A stretch of DNA of 64,000 nucleotides from Cercis canadensis (Eukaryota; Streptophyta; Magnoliopsida; Fabales; Fabaceae). The stretch is from NCBI GenBank assembly GCA_003255065.1, contig QAOA01004005.1:544958-608957 (forward strand), given 5' to 3'. The notes beneath the pieces were generated by a model that had not been told where the DNA came from, made no database searches, and worked only from the letters and a program-made list of their open reading frames with translations. The translations under genes and the position numbers were made by a program. Of the stretch, positions 12,101 through 22,603 are shown in pieces. Every line of letters begins with the position of its first letter. Within the stretch, counting starts at the first letter, position 1.

Positions 12101-13538
12101 TAAGATATCTTGCTGGCGAGTCACTGTATCTGGCATGGGACTGTTTACTGGTGGGTCACTATATTTAGCCTGGGCCCCTGTTTTAATGTGTCCCTATATT
12201 TGACCCGGGATATCTTTCTGGCGGGTCATTGTATTTGACACAAGATTGTTACTTGGTATTTCACTATATTTATCTTGGGACCCTGTTTCGGTGCGTCCCT
12301 ATTTCTGACTTTGATATTTTTCTTGCAGTTCATTATATTTGGGACGTGACTGTTTCCTTGTAGGTGTCTATATCTGTCCTGAGATCTTGTTTCAGTGTGT
12401 CCCTGTATGTGACCCAGGATATCTTTCTGGTGGGTAACTGTATCTAGCATGGGACTGTTTCTTGGTAGGTCACTATATATGGCCTAGGAACCTATTTCGG
12501 TGCGTCCCTGCATCTAACCCGAGATATCTTTCTGGTGAGTCACTGTGTCTGGCATGGGACTGTTTACTGGTGGGTCAGTATATTTGGTCCGGGTCCCTAT
12601 TTCAATGCGTCTCTGTATTTGACCCGAGATATATTTCTAGCACAGGATTGTTACCTGGTAGGTCACTATATTTATCCTGGGACCCTGTTTCGGTGCGTCT
12701 CTGTAGCTGACTCTGATATTTTTCTTGCAGTGCATTGTATCTGGGAAAGGACTGTTTCTTGGTAGGTCTCTATATTTGTCCTGAGACCTTGTTTCGATGC
12801 ATCCTTGTATCCAACCTGAGATATCTTTCTGGCGAGTCACTGTATCTGGCGTGCGACTATTTCCTGGTGGGTCAGTATATCTGGCTCGGGACTTTATTTC
12901 AATGTGTCCCTGTATCTAACCCGGGATATCTTTCTGGCGGGAGACTGTATCTAGCATGGGACTGTTTCCTAGTAGGTCACTATATTTATCCAGGGACCCT
13001 TTTCTGGTGCATCCCTGTATCTGACTCTAATAATTTTCTTGCGGTGCACTGTATCTGGGACGGGTGTGTTTCCTAGTAGGTCTCTATCTCTGTCCCGAGA
13101 CCCTATTTCGGTGTGTCTCAGTATGTGACCCGGGATATCTTTTTGGCGGGTCATTGTATCTGGCACAAGATTGTTACCTGGTAGGTCACTATATTTATCC
13201 TAGAATCCTGTTTCGGTGCGTCCCTATATCCGACTCTGATATTTTTCTTGCGGTGCACTGTATCTTTAACGGGAATGTTTCTAGGTAGGTCTCTATCTTT
13301 GTCCTAAGACCCTTTTTTGTTGTGGCCTTGTATGGGTCCTGGGATATCTTTCTGGCGGGTCATTATTTCTAGCATGGGACTATTTCCTGGTAGGTCACTA
13401 TATATGACCTAGGAACCTATTTTGATGCGTTCCTGTATCTGACCCGATATATCTTTCTGGCGAGTCACTATATCTGGCATGGGATTGTTTACTGGTAGGT
13501 CACTATATCTAGCACACCCTGTTTCAATGCATCCCTGT
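9174..13538. repeat. Satellite array, 35-bp unit in 105-bp trimers (block 1)
   Basis: About 4.4 kb of head-to-tail repeats. The unit is exactly 35 bp (for example GGGTCACTGTATCTGGC... followed by variants beginning AGGTCACTATAT and GCGTCCCTGTAT). Three unit types alternate to give a 105-bp trimer, and trimers alternate between a GATATCTTTCTGGC-type and a GATATTTTTCTTGC-type ending. The second type recurs at spacings near 210, 315, 420 and 525 bp (for example near 10527, 10847, 11167, 11585 and 11900). Because 105 is divisible by 3, long open frames appear in several frames on both strands. I treat these as by-products of periodicity and not as genes. Confidence 0.92.
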
Positions 13539-14835
13539 TGACGGGTGCCGAACCATACAAAATTAAACTACTAATTGCAACTAATTTGTAGTATAGGATG
13601 CAACCAGTGTCGTCTCCCAAGGATTCACCAGAACAACTAATCTTTTAAGAACTTAAGCAAGAACAGAATAAAGGGGGTTTGTGTTGAATGCAATATACTA
13701 AGAATTTAGAAAGCAGTAAACTAAATTTATCAAAGAAGAGAAAACGTAATCAACTCAAGCAGGCAACCAAACCTTAATCCATCCTTTTTCACTAAAGATA
13801 ACCTAGATCTGATTTAATTCTTAGTTAAGTGTTACTTGGAACCCTTAACAGTAACTCTTAGAATTCTTACTGATTTACCAATTAGGATTCAATTAATCAT
13901 GGAATTAAGACTCTAGGCAACCGCTCTATATCACTAAGTCCAGATTAATTTAATAACCGAATTGTCCAAGTTAACCATATATTAAAAACCTTTAACATAT
14001 GATCAGCAGTTTGATTACTGTGATGAATCTAATCAACCGATTTAAATTCATATAAAGCATGCATGCAATTAAAATACCATTCAATTACATGAAGATGAGA
14101 AGAAGAAGACAATCAAACTATATTAAATCAAACCCGATTGAAGCACATGAACTCTGGATTATTAAGTTTGGCTCCTCTTGAATTGATTACAAACGAACTT
14201 AGCCTTCCATGGAAGACTTGAACACAAAGCAAAGGTGTAAAAATGAACTCAGCAAAGGAGGCAGCAACAGCTAAAGGAATTTCGTATCTCTCTGATTGTG
14301 TGTATTTTCCTTAACAACTTGAGAATAAATACTAGCTGGCTGCCTCCTCTAGGTTTCCTAAATACAAAATAAACCTAGTTTCCTAAATTATTAATGGTAA
14401 AAACATGATCAAACCCTAGTGTCATGTGTGCTGGCCCAATAAGCAGATGTTGGCCCAAATAGACATGCTCTGGTCCAATAGGCAGGCCCAAGGAAAGGAA
14501 TCAATCAATGTTGGGCAAAGCAGAAAATCTGGACTACTTGCACGCGAAGTTTAGTTGTCCAGACACGAGAATCAGCTTCTGGGCTCTTCATATGAAATGT
14601 GGCATTTTCTGTCAGCTTTCCAAAGAAACTAGAATCATATAATTTGACATCTGTAGCCAAAGATATCGTGAAAAATGTAAGCAGTGCCAGAATTTAACAG
14701 TTAAGCAATTAAAATCTACAAGCACCAAAAAGTCCAAATGTACAAAACATGTTTAAGGGCCATAAAAATCACTAGAAACACACATTAAAAGACTAAGTAT
14801 AAGGGAAACAAATAGTGTAAAATAATGTGTTATCA
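13539..14835 (-). repeat. 3' LTR of A2 (family A)
   Basis: It runs from TGACGGGTGCCGAACC to GTGTTATCA (1297 bp). A polypurine tract follows on the right, so this is the 3' LTR of a minus-strand element. The left flank is satellite ending CCTGT. Confidence 0.9.
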
Positions 14836-15580
14836 AATTTCCCCACACTTATCTTTTTGCACTCCTGGGCAAAATCACAAGAAACAAACTAACTAGAATA
14901 AGAAAAACAACTCTCCAATCAAATCAAGAATGCAAAGATTAAGGTAAGAAAATAATTCAAACTTAAAGAAACAGCAACACTCATGGAACAATATCTCTTG
15001 ACAACTAGAGAACAAAAAACATGGCAATTTTATTTAATAGGAATGAGTCAAAGTAGATAGCCTCTTACAAGATAAATAAATGCTCTCAATTCTCTCAAGT
15101 GTCTAAGGTAAGTATTTCTCTCCAATCATCCTATCAAAATCACACTACCATAAGTTTGTTCACTTTCTTAGTCTCCACTACCTATGTCACATGCATAACA
15201 CAAATCAAAAGGACTTTTAAAGGGTTGTAATGGGGAAAGGTAAAGGGATGGCAATAATATGGAAAAATGGCTAAAGCACCCAAGGAATCACAAAGAGCAT
15301 CTAATAATGGAGAAATTTAAGTACTTTATGCATCTTGACTTTGGGCTTCAACTCATTTATACTTTTCCCAAAACAACTTTATTCTTTTTCTGCTGCTGCT
15401 ATATATATATATATATATATTTCATTTTTCTTCTTCGTTTTGAAGCATAACACTTAACAATTCAGCTACAACCAATCAGCCACAACTTGATGCCTTGTTT
15501 TTGTAAGAATTTACTCCCTTTTTATTCAATGCAATGCTCTTCAATTCCTAAACGTTGGGTAGGATATGGTTTTACACTTA
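14836..15580 (-). other. A2 3' non-coding region, part 1 (PPT and (AT)10)
   Basis: It begins with the outer PPT (minus strand GTGTGGGGAAATTT) and continues with sequence homologous to 68-800 of A1. It includes a (AT)10 microsatellite at 15401-15420 where A1 has poly-T. It ends at a TTA target site where the Harbinger-type element inserted. No gene is visible. Confidence 0.75.
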
Positions 15581-16034
15581 GGTGGTGTTTGGTATAGAGG
15601 ATCCTCTTTACTGGGAATCCTTACTTTCCTGGGAATAGGATTCCCAGGTATGAGATTACTGGGAAAGTTAATATTCTCATGTTTGGTTATCACTTAACTT
15701 TCCTGGGAATATTATGGTGTATTCCTAACAAAATTGTATTCCCATGTTTGGTTCAAATAAAATATACCCAGGAATGCTATCAATTTTTCCAAAAATACCT
15801 TAATTGAAATAAAAGAAAATAAGTAAAAGAACACAACATATACCTACAAATTGATGATCCATGGGACCAATAAAACTTTCAGCATTATAAATAATTTCAA
15901 AATATACAAAGATACATATTTATTACTACATTGATACTATCACTAATTCATTATCCAAAAAATTTCAAAATCCTAATGAACCAACTGAATATTAAACAAA
16001 GTTTCCTGAGAATTAAAGAAATCTGATTGGGTGT

Positions 16035-16240
16035 AGATATTGGAAGAGCAAGATAAGTAAGGCCAAAGTCAGTGACACGAGCTTTAAAGGATTTGGTAAG
16101 AAGAATATTTGATGCCTTGATATTTCCATGGGAGTTACTAGGACCCTGTGAGTGTAGGTATGCAATCCCACGTGCAGCACCAAGGGCAATGCCTGACCTT
16201 GTTTTCCAATTTAGTGGAGTCCTTCCAGCTGGACTAGTTC
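16035..16240 (-). pseudogene. Captured receptor-like kinase fragment (RKL1/RLK902 type kinase domain)
   Basis: On the minus strand, about 68 stop-free codons read ...GRTPLNWKTRSGIAL..., then LHSQGPSNSHGNIKASNILL, then ARVTDFGL. This is the catalytic loop to activation-segment start of plant LRR receptor kinases of subfamily III (RKL1, RLK902 and At2g26730-like). HGN stands in place of HRD, as in those atypical kinases, and DFG is present. A TTACAG acceptor-like site precedes the fragment at 16241. Homology stops after the PNQI-like residues near 16035. The fragment is only part of a kinase domain and cannot be functional alone. Family assignment is from memory of the motif pattern. Confidence 0.75.
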
Positions 16241-16463
16241 CTGTAACATGAAATCAGAAAGATAAATAAGCAAGCAATATCAAATTTTGTATTTGATCGT
16301 CTTACACCCACATTACAATCCTTTGGCTTTGTATTTCTCAACTCCATTCTTAACTTAGTTGCATATTAGTTCACCTAAAAGTTCTCGATGAAACAACAGA
16401 GATTAAATTTAAGTCTTACATACTAATATAGAATCACTAAGAAATTTTTTCAGAATAATAGAC

Positions 16464-16589
16464 CTCATTCTGAATAATGATTGTTGGTTTTGACTCTCTG
16501 GTAGCCTTGATGACACCCTCTTTGCATTTAATGGAAAGCTGGCCCATTCCTTTATCTTTCCATGTATTCTGATTTGCTGGATCACTTGA
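16464..16589 (-). pseudogene. Captured RanBP1-domain (Nup50-like) exon
   Basis: On the minus strand, 42 codons contain WKDKGMGQLSIKCKEG and ESKPTIIIQNEV, the pattern of a Ran-binding (PH-like) domain of plant Nup50/RanBP1-domain nuclear pore proteins. It is preceded by a CCAG acceptor-like site at 16590 and starts in the phase that the upstream piece ends in (codon boundary), so the two join in frame as ...LYVK-SSDP.... The downstream border (GAG-GTCTAT at 16463) is a weak donor. The rest of the domain is missing. The exact parent gene is uncertain. Confidence 0.6.
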
Positions 16590-16762
16590 CTGGACATGCC
16601 AAGAGTGAAAGATATAAAACCATTAAGTTGAATTCATAAGACCAAGCTGAATCAGAACAAGCTCAGAATCTAAGAATGTTGTTCAATGACAGTAACATGA
16701 TATATATCAGCATAAACTTTACACTGGATCATTCGATCATATAACTAGTTATAATAAAATAC

Positions 16763-16930
16763 CTTGACATAAAGCTTGCATTTCACTTCATGCACAACTA
16801 CAATGCCCTTCTCTTCCGTCTTCTTCAATGATGGGCTACCAGGTTGCTCCAAGTCCTTTTTTGTGTCCAAATGAAGAAGAATTATTTCCCATTCATCTCT
16901 CTTCTTTATGAGACAAGTTATCAATGCCAT
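16763..16930 (-). pseudogene. Captured RanBP1-domain protein, upstream exon
   Basis: The minus-strand frame ends ...EEKGIVVVHEVKCKLYVK at a good donor (AAG-GTATTT, 16763). This is the expected first strand of the Ran-binding domain and it joins in phase to the exon at 16589-16464 across a 173-bp intron. The true 5' border of the exon is unclear; homology is convincing only for roughly the last 25 codons. Confidence 0.55.
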
Positions 16931-17322
16931 GAAGAGGCACTTTCAAATGTAACTCCAGCTACCAACTTTGCAATGTCATAAACATACAAACAAGACTATC
17001 AATGACAAATTTAATCAGCTCATTTACCATGGTATAAGACTATAAGGTCACAATTGAATCCACCTAGTAATGAGTTCTATCAAAGGTTTGGTTGTCAACA
17101 CAGGATAACTAGCCAATATAATAAAAAATTTGACACTGTAAAGACCATCTTATGGATGAACTATCAACTAGATCTTGGAAACTTCCAGCATACAGAAAAG
17201 GAAGCATTAAGTGAAATCAAACATACAGTAAAAACATGCATATATGCAATGCAATAATTCCTGAATGACTTTATTGATGGGTTAAAGGAAGGTGAATAAG
17301 GGCAAAAACATTGAATTCTCAC

Positions 17323-17376
17323 CATCATCCACATTATTTGAAGCAGCATGATCGGAGGGAGCTGAACTTTGATTTC
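17323..17376 (-). pseudogene. Small exon-like segment in the Harbinger-type element
   Basis: A 54-bp stop-free segment on the minus strand encodes NQSSAPSDHAASNNVDD. It is bounded by a polypyrimidine run plus AAAG acceptor (17377) and a GTGAGA donor (17322). It lies upstream of the RanBP1 pieces and has the acidic, serine-rich character of the linker before such domains. I assign it to the same captured gene only tentatively. Confidence 0.35.
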
Positions 17377-18575
17377 CTTTAATTAAAAAAAAAAAAAAAA
17401 AAGGAACTCAACAGTCAATAGCAAAACAGGTATCAAAGTAGATGGTGCGACTTTGAACCACAATAGAAATAGAATACATGCTAGGAAAGATTATTAAGCA
17501 TGTCAGTATAACTTTGCTAATAATTAAAAGCATTAACAAGAAACAATGGAAAAGAAAGGCATTATGGAGTACACTCCATTGATAGGCATAAAAACAATTA
17601 AATTCTCAAGTATCGGAATCCATTTTCACCTCAAAAAACAGGTGGTTTTGTTTTCTTTTTATTATAGGGTCTCTTTCATCATAAGGATTTCCCTAAATGG
17701 TTCTTGCATCCAGTACCAATTTTTTTAAAAAATTAAGATTATTGCAGATATAGATAAATGGAGGCACACATAACATCCACATAGTAGCATGGCAACAATA
17801 GCCAGTCATACAATTATTATATCACCACTTACCACCAAGCACAGGAAGCAACCTATATTGATAGTCATTTAAGGTATAAACAAATTAAACACCATCTTAT
17901 AGATGAACTATGAACAAGCTCTAGGAAACTTCCAGCATACAGAAAATGAAGCATTAAATGAAATACAAAGTTCTGCCAAGTCTATCATTGCAGGGGTAGC
18001 CAGATAGTCCTGCCAATCATCAATTTGAATCATGAAATTGGGAAACAAACTTTTGGCATTAAGTATCACATAACAGCATCATAATTTGCAATCAAATGGA
18101 CTTCTGACAATAAAATAGCCTACCATAGATGTTGACAAAAGGAAATTGGATATCAGAAAATGACACAATGAAATATTATTGACACAAACATCAAGAGACA
18201 TAAAGCAATAGGTAATTAACAGAGAGCAGGCACAAGAACAATCATAATCATTTAAAATAAAAGAGGATGAAGAAAGAGGCCCAAGGATTTGTCTGAGTTC
18301 AGTTCAGACCTTTTATCAAACACCTTGTGTGCAACATATATGAACTAAAACTCCAGAAGACTAAAACGTATTCACATACGTACAGCAAAATTTTTAACTG
18401 GCCTGTAGTTTAAACTAAAGAAAAAAAACAAACTTAAAGCAGAGCTGCTCAAATGATGAACGGAGGAGCAAAACCAAACTACAATAACCTTTGCCCAAAA
18501 ACTATTTTTTTTTTCAATTTTTGGAACTTGAAGAAAAGAATAGCAATAATTCGAACTGAGCTCAATCTCACTCAC

Positions 18576-19037
18576 CGAAGCAAACTCGTGCCCGAGGAGA
18601 ATACTAGCAATCTCCCCCAACATCGAACCCAACGTTAGTGCCGCGCTTCGCCGCAAAAACTGACATGCCTCTGCAGCCTTAGCCATGGCCATAGGTTGAT
18701 CCTCTTCAGAAACAAACGGCAAAATTGGTGGCTCGTCCCACCCCACCGAAGCTTGTGGTTGTTGCCGCATGTGTCGTAGCAGCCATTTTTTTTGGCACAA
18801 GCACTTGACCTTTTTGCAAAGCACCAAGAAATTTGGAACCTTTTTGGGTTCTTGGTGAATATGAGAGCAAAGCAGAAGAGGGAAGTGTGGGATGGTGAGT
18901 GCAAGCATAACCCAGTTGACTCCATTGGCTAAAGTGTCGAGGAGGTGAGTATTGGAGTGATGGGATCGGGGTAAATGAGTAATTTTACATGACAAAACTT
19001 TCCCATTCCCTCCGGAATCCCACTTTCCCACCCTCAC
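18576..19037 (-). pseudogene. Unidentified open frame with strong splice donor (captured exon?)
   Basis: On the minus strand a frame from 19037 stays open through 18372, and a textbook donor GTGAGT follows position 18576. The part before the donor includes DEPPILPFVSEEDQPMAMAK and SAALTLGSMLGEIASILLGH. It is markedly more GC-rich than its surroundings, which suggests a coding origin. The start of the frame runs into the transposon's terminal region, so the ATG at 19037 is probably not the original start. I do not recognise the family. Confidence 0.4.
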
Positions 19038-19198
19038 AGGTGGGAATGAAAATTTTCAGTTTTGTGTGTAAATAAACATTCCTGGGTATCCTTTATTGTT
19101 GGGAATGTTTTTTTATCTCTTATAACAAACATGGGAAACTTTTATTTCTACTTCACTTTCCTAGGAATCTTAAAACTTTCCTGATACCAAACACCACC

Positions 19199-19851
19199 TT
19201 AGGCTTGCAATGAGCTACACATGAAAGAAAAGATCATTAGGCTAAAAAAAAAGGGTAATCAAAGGATAACATCAAGGTTAGCTATTTGGTCAAGTAGCTT
19301 CTCAAAGAAAGGAATGCCTTAATCACTTTTATGCATGCATGTACAAATGTAACCTCAACTAAGAAATAGAACAAGTTCTAAAGTGTCAAATTGATGGATG
19401 AAAACACACAAGAAAGAATCATGACATATGGCTCAAATCCTCACAACTTATAAGACTACTAAGAATCAACTCATCCAAATCAAATTTTGTTGCCATATCA
19501 CTTAAATCCAAGAAGCAAGATTATTGTCCACTCATGTTGTAGTAACTCTAGAATCAAAATTGTTTTAAACCACTCTCTTCACAACTCTTAAATTTATTGG
19601 AAAGAACCAAAAAAAATTAAAAACACATAAAACAGAAAACTAAGCCTAAAATAGAAAATAGTAAAAACAACAAGTAAAATAGAAACTGAAACTGAAAAAC
19701 AGAAAAATAGAAAGCATAAAAACACACACAGCAGGCTAATCCCTCCCCCACAATTAAATTTTTGCAGTGTCCTCAATGCAAAGCACAAAGCAAAAAGTAA
19801 AAGCAAGGCACTAAAAATAAAAGAGAAAGGGAAAGAAAATAGCCTGTCGGT
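19199..19851 (-). other. A2 3' non-coding region, part 2 (inner PPT)
   Basis: It is homologous to about 801-1462 of A1. It includes the inner polypurine tract near 19741-19752 (minus strand TGTGGGGGAGGG) and the conserved GCAAAG/TGAGGACACTGC stretch before it. No gene is seen. Confidence 0.7.
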
Positions 19852-20267
19852 TTAAGTCTCATAGAGGGCAGCAGACAAGTGCACCTCCTCCACCACTTGC
19901 TCTTGAAAACCCTCATAGAAAGGTTTCAACCGATGTCCATTCATTGGGAAGGTTTGGTTGGTTGCCTCATTCTTGATCTCAATTGCACCATAAGGAAAGA
20001 CATTAGTCACCACAAAAGGACCCATCCATCGAGAACAAAGCTTGCCGGGCATTAGCTTGAGATGAGAGTTGTAGAACAACACTTTCTGACCAATGTAGAA
20101 CTCTTTTCTCACCAACATCGTGTCATGGACAGCCTTGGTCTTTTCTTTGTAGATTCTGAAATTCTCATAAGCCTCCAACCGGATGTCATCAAGTTCCTGC
20201 AGGTGGAGCTTCTTCTGTGATCCGGCTTGGGCTAAATCAAGATTACACTGCTTCACAGCCCAGTACG
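19852..20267 (-). pseudogene. A2 pol, C-terminal part of integrase
   Basis: The frame matches the last ~138 residues of the A1 polyprotein, including [13 protein letters not shown], the GPF motif and the C-terminal [13 protein letters not shown]. It stops at the B1 insertion; the GTACG at 20263-20267 is the left target-site copy, and the gene resumes at 34329. The first 12 or so residues of the open frame from 20304 come from the B1 LTR and are not original. Confidence 0.88.
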
Positions 20268-21693
20268 TGATGAACACACTTTTTATACAGTAGTTAACCC
20301 TCATATTTAGCTTCTTAAACCTCTTTTGGGTCTATTTGATTGGGCTTGGGCCTCATTTCATGACTTTGCATCCAATTGTGCCTAAGTACATTTTTTAGTA
20401 ATACTGAGCATTTTATGCTGTCTCTGTGTTTCATGTATATCTTTAGTTCTGGATGTCTAAAAATTTCGAGTCATACCTTGTAGGAAAGCTGAGAGAATTA
20501 TCTACAACTTTCATTCAGGGCTCCAAAGCCAATTCGGAATTCCAAAAGGTCATATGCAGCCTGGAAGCCAGAGAGGAGATGCTGTCGCAGAATCCTGACC
20601 CGCATGCAGTGTTTGGACCATAACTTGAGATTTAGGTGTCTTATGGACTTTAATCTGGTCCCATTGGAAAGCTAACAGACAGAGATTCAATTTTTATGTA
20701 GACCGGTTCACCAGATTATATATTTTAGATGGTCTTATTTGCTGTCGAAGTTGGCTGATGGTCCCAGAAACCTGTTGGCACTTAAATGGGCCTAACTTCT
20801 TCATGACAAGTCCAAATGAGCCCAAACCAAAGCCCAATGAAAGCTAAGGCCCACGGGAATAAGTGTGCCCTAAGGGAAATTTGGATGTGCATGTATTTTT
20901 GGAGGTCTATATGTTCAGAAAGGGGCAGCCGAAATTCATATAAGGCATTAGGATATTTTAGACATCTTCTCAAGTTTCCTTAGTCTTTAAGTTTTCTCTC
21001 TAGATATTTTGTAAGAACTTAGCTTCTCTTGTTCATGGAGGGCTAAATCATCAAATCAATGGTTTTGGCTGTTCTGATTATTGATTCTGAGATTATGCTT
21101 TAATTGCTATTCATTCAATGATTAATCTACTTCTTTGCTTCTTCTGAACTATCTATTTGAATTGTTTAAATTCGAATTTGGATCTTCATATGTTGATTGC
21201 TTAATTGCATGTGATAAAAGAGGAGCTTAAAGGTTAATTAATGTTTCTAAGCTTTTGGACGGATTAATTACCTTGGCTGGATCATGGACTTAGGTAAAAT
21301 TGGATTTGAATGAGTGCTTAATTCATCTAATCTTAGTTGACCCGAATTCTGGTTGCATAACCAGTGGATATCCATAGAGGACTGAGAGGCTTCTTGATGT
21401 TTTCTAAGGCCAAGAACAAGGTTAATAATTGAATGGATTCATTGGAAATCAAGGATGGATTAAAATCAGAATCAGTTGGACTTGGATTGGTTGTTTTCCC
21501 TAAAGTTTACCACTTATAATTAATTTCTGTTAATCACTAAAACAAACAAAACCACCCTGTTTATATATTTCTTAATATGATTCACTACTCAGAATAATCC
21601 TTTGGTTCAACTTAGGGCTGCCTTATGCTACAAGTAGCTTAGGTAAACCGACCTTAAACTTTCACTAATTTGAAGAGCCTCGGCAGCTCATCA
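20268..21693 (+). repeat. 5' LTR of B1 (family B, 1426 bp)
   Basis: It runs from TGATGAACACACTT to CGGCAGCTCATCA. It is followed by a 5-bp spacer and the PBS, and preceded by the GTACG target copy. A TATA-like TCTATATG lies at 20906-20913, but the evidence for a promoter is weak. LTR-B differs from LTR-A throughout except for general layout. Confidence 0.93.
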
Positions 21694-21698
21694 AATTT

Positions 21699-21716
21699 TG
21701 GCGCCGTTGCCGGGGA
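21699..21716 (+). other. Primer binding site of B1 (tRNA-Asp)
   Basis: It reads TGGCGCCGTTGCCGGGGA, the same 18-nt complement of tRNA-Asp as in family A, placed 5 bp after the LTR. Confidence 0.92.
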
Positions 21717-22377
21717 TTATTCTAGTTATGAATCGATATTATTTGTAGTAAAATTGACTTTTAACTTCCCCCTGATTCACCCTGCTTGTGTGTGAGTTTG
21801 TGTGATTTTTACTGTTTAGGCCATTTTTCCATTACTTTTAGGCCAATTTTCTATTCTGTGTGAGGCTAGTGGCCATTGTTTTTCTTGCTTTGAAGTTTCC
21901 TTAGATGTTTTAGGTTGTCATTGAGTGAATTCTAGCCATTTGGATCATTTCCCCCTTGTTTTCCCTTCTGTTTGGCTTGATTTAGTGATTTTCGGGTGTA
22001 CTGTTCTAGCCAAAATTTTGTGCTCCGATTGACCTGAAACTTGGTCAGTTGAAGGAAAAGGGGCCAACAATCAATAGTCATAGCTATTAGCTTTGAGGTC
22101 TGGGTTTTTAAGCCAAATTCCACTATTTTGACCACTTTTCCATTTTTTAAGATTTTTTTTATTTGATTTTTGAGTTCCATTTTCATCCACCTTTCATGCT
22201 GTGGTGGTAGAAAAAATTTTAAAAATGTTTAGATACCTTTTCTAGTGCTATTTTGGTGTGTTTTTGCCTTTGTTTTGTACTTTTGGTGTGTTTCTATTTT
22301 AGTCAAATTTTGTCATTTTTCTGTGTTTTTATGTATTGTGGTGTGTTTAGGCATTTAGCCACTGATATGCATGGTGT
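21717..22377 (+). other. B1 5' leader
   Basis: This is a T-rich untranslated leader of about 660 bp between PBS and the gag ATG at 22378. Its last third resembles the family A leader in reverse orientation (the CTACCACCACAGCATGAAA motif). No gene is visible. Confidence 0.65.
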
Positions 22378-22572
22378 ATGACTAGGTTTTCTCCTTTTGA
22401 ATTACTTGAAGTAGATCCTAAATTAGAGAGAACCTTGCATACACTTGTTAGAGCACATAGAGCAACTGATAATCTAGAATCGACCATGGCTGAAAATAGA
22501 GCTCCTGTTGTTATTCCTATTGCTGACCCTGTTGATGATACTAATAAAGCTGATAATGCTAATAGGACTGGA

Positions 22573-22603
<31 letters not shown>

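Larger units (their letters stand above)
15581..19198. mobile_element. Non-autonomous PIF/Harbinger-type transposon carrying gene fragments (Pack-type)
   Basis: The ends are GGTGGTGTTTGGTA (15581) and its reverse complement TACCAAACACCACC (ending 19198). They are flanked by TTA on both sides (15578-15580 and 19199-19201). The empty site is visible in A1 near 798 (CACTTAGGCTTGC), which proves a precise insertion with a 3-bp TTA duplication, the signature of PIF/Harbinger elements. Subterminal regions repeat CTGGGAAT-like motifs. No transposase frame is present in 3618 bp. Instead, on the minus strand, there are exon-like pieces of a RanBP1-domain protein, a receptor-like kinase and an unidentified frame, with splice-like borders. 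A roughly 70-bp direct repeat occurs at 17148-17220 and 17893-17965. Confidence 0.85.

Noticed and set aside
9174-13538. Direct repeats that might suggest a CRISPR array
   Set aside because: The repeats are contiguous 35-bp units without unique spacers, in a plant context. This is a satellite.
15581-19198. An intact host gene between the A2 fragments
   Set aside because: The pieces come from different genes, lack the rest of their domains, and are bounded by transposon ends with a TTA duplication.
20782-20973. A conserved minus-strand frame of 63 codons in LTR-B (also at 33413-33604)
   Set aside because: It recurs only because the LTR is repeated, it is broken in other LTR-B copies, and it has no recognisable domain.
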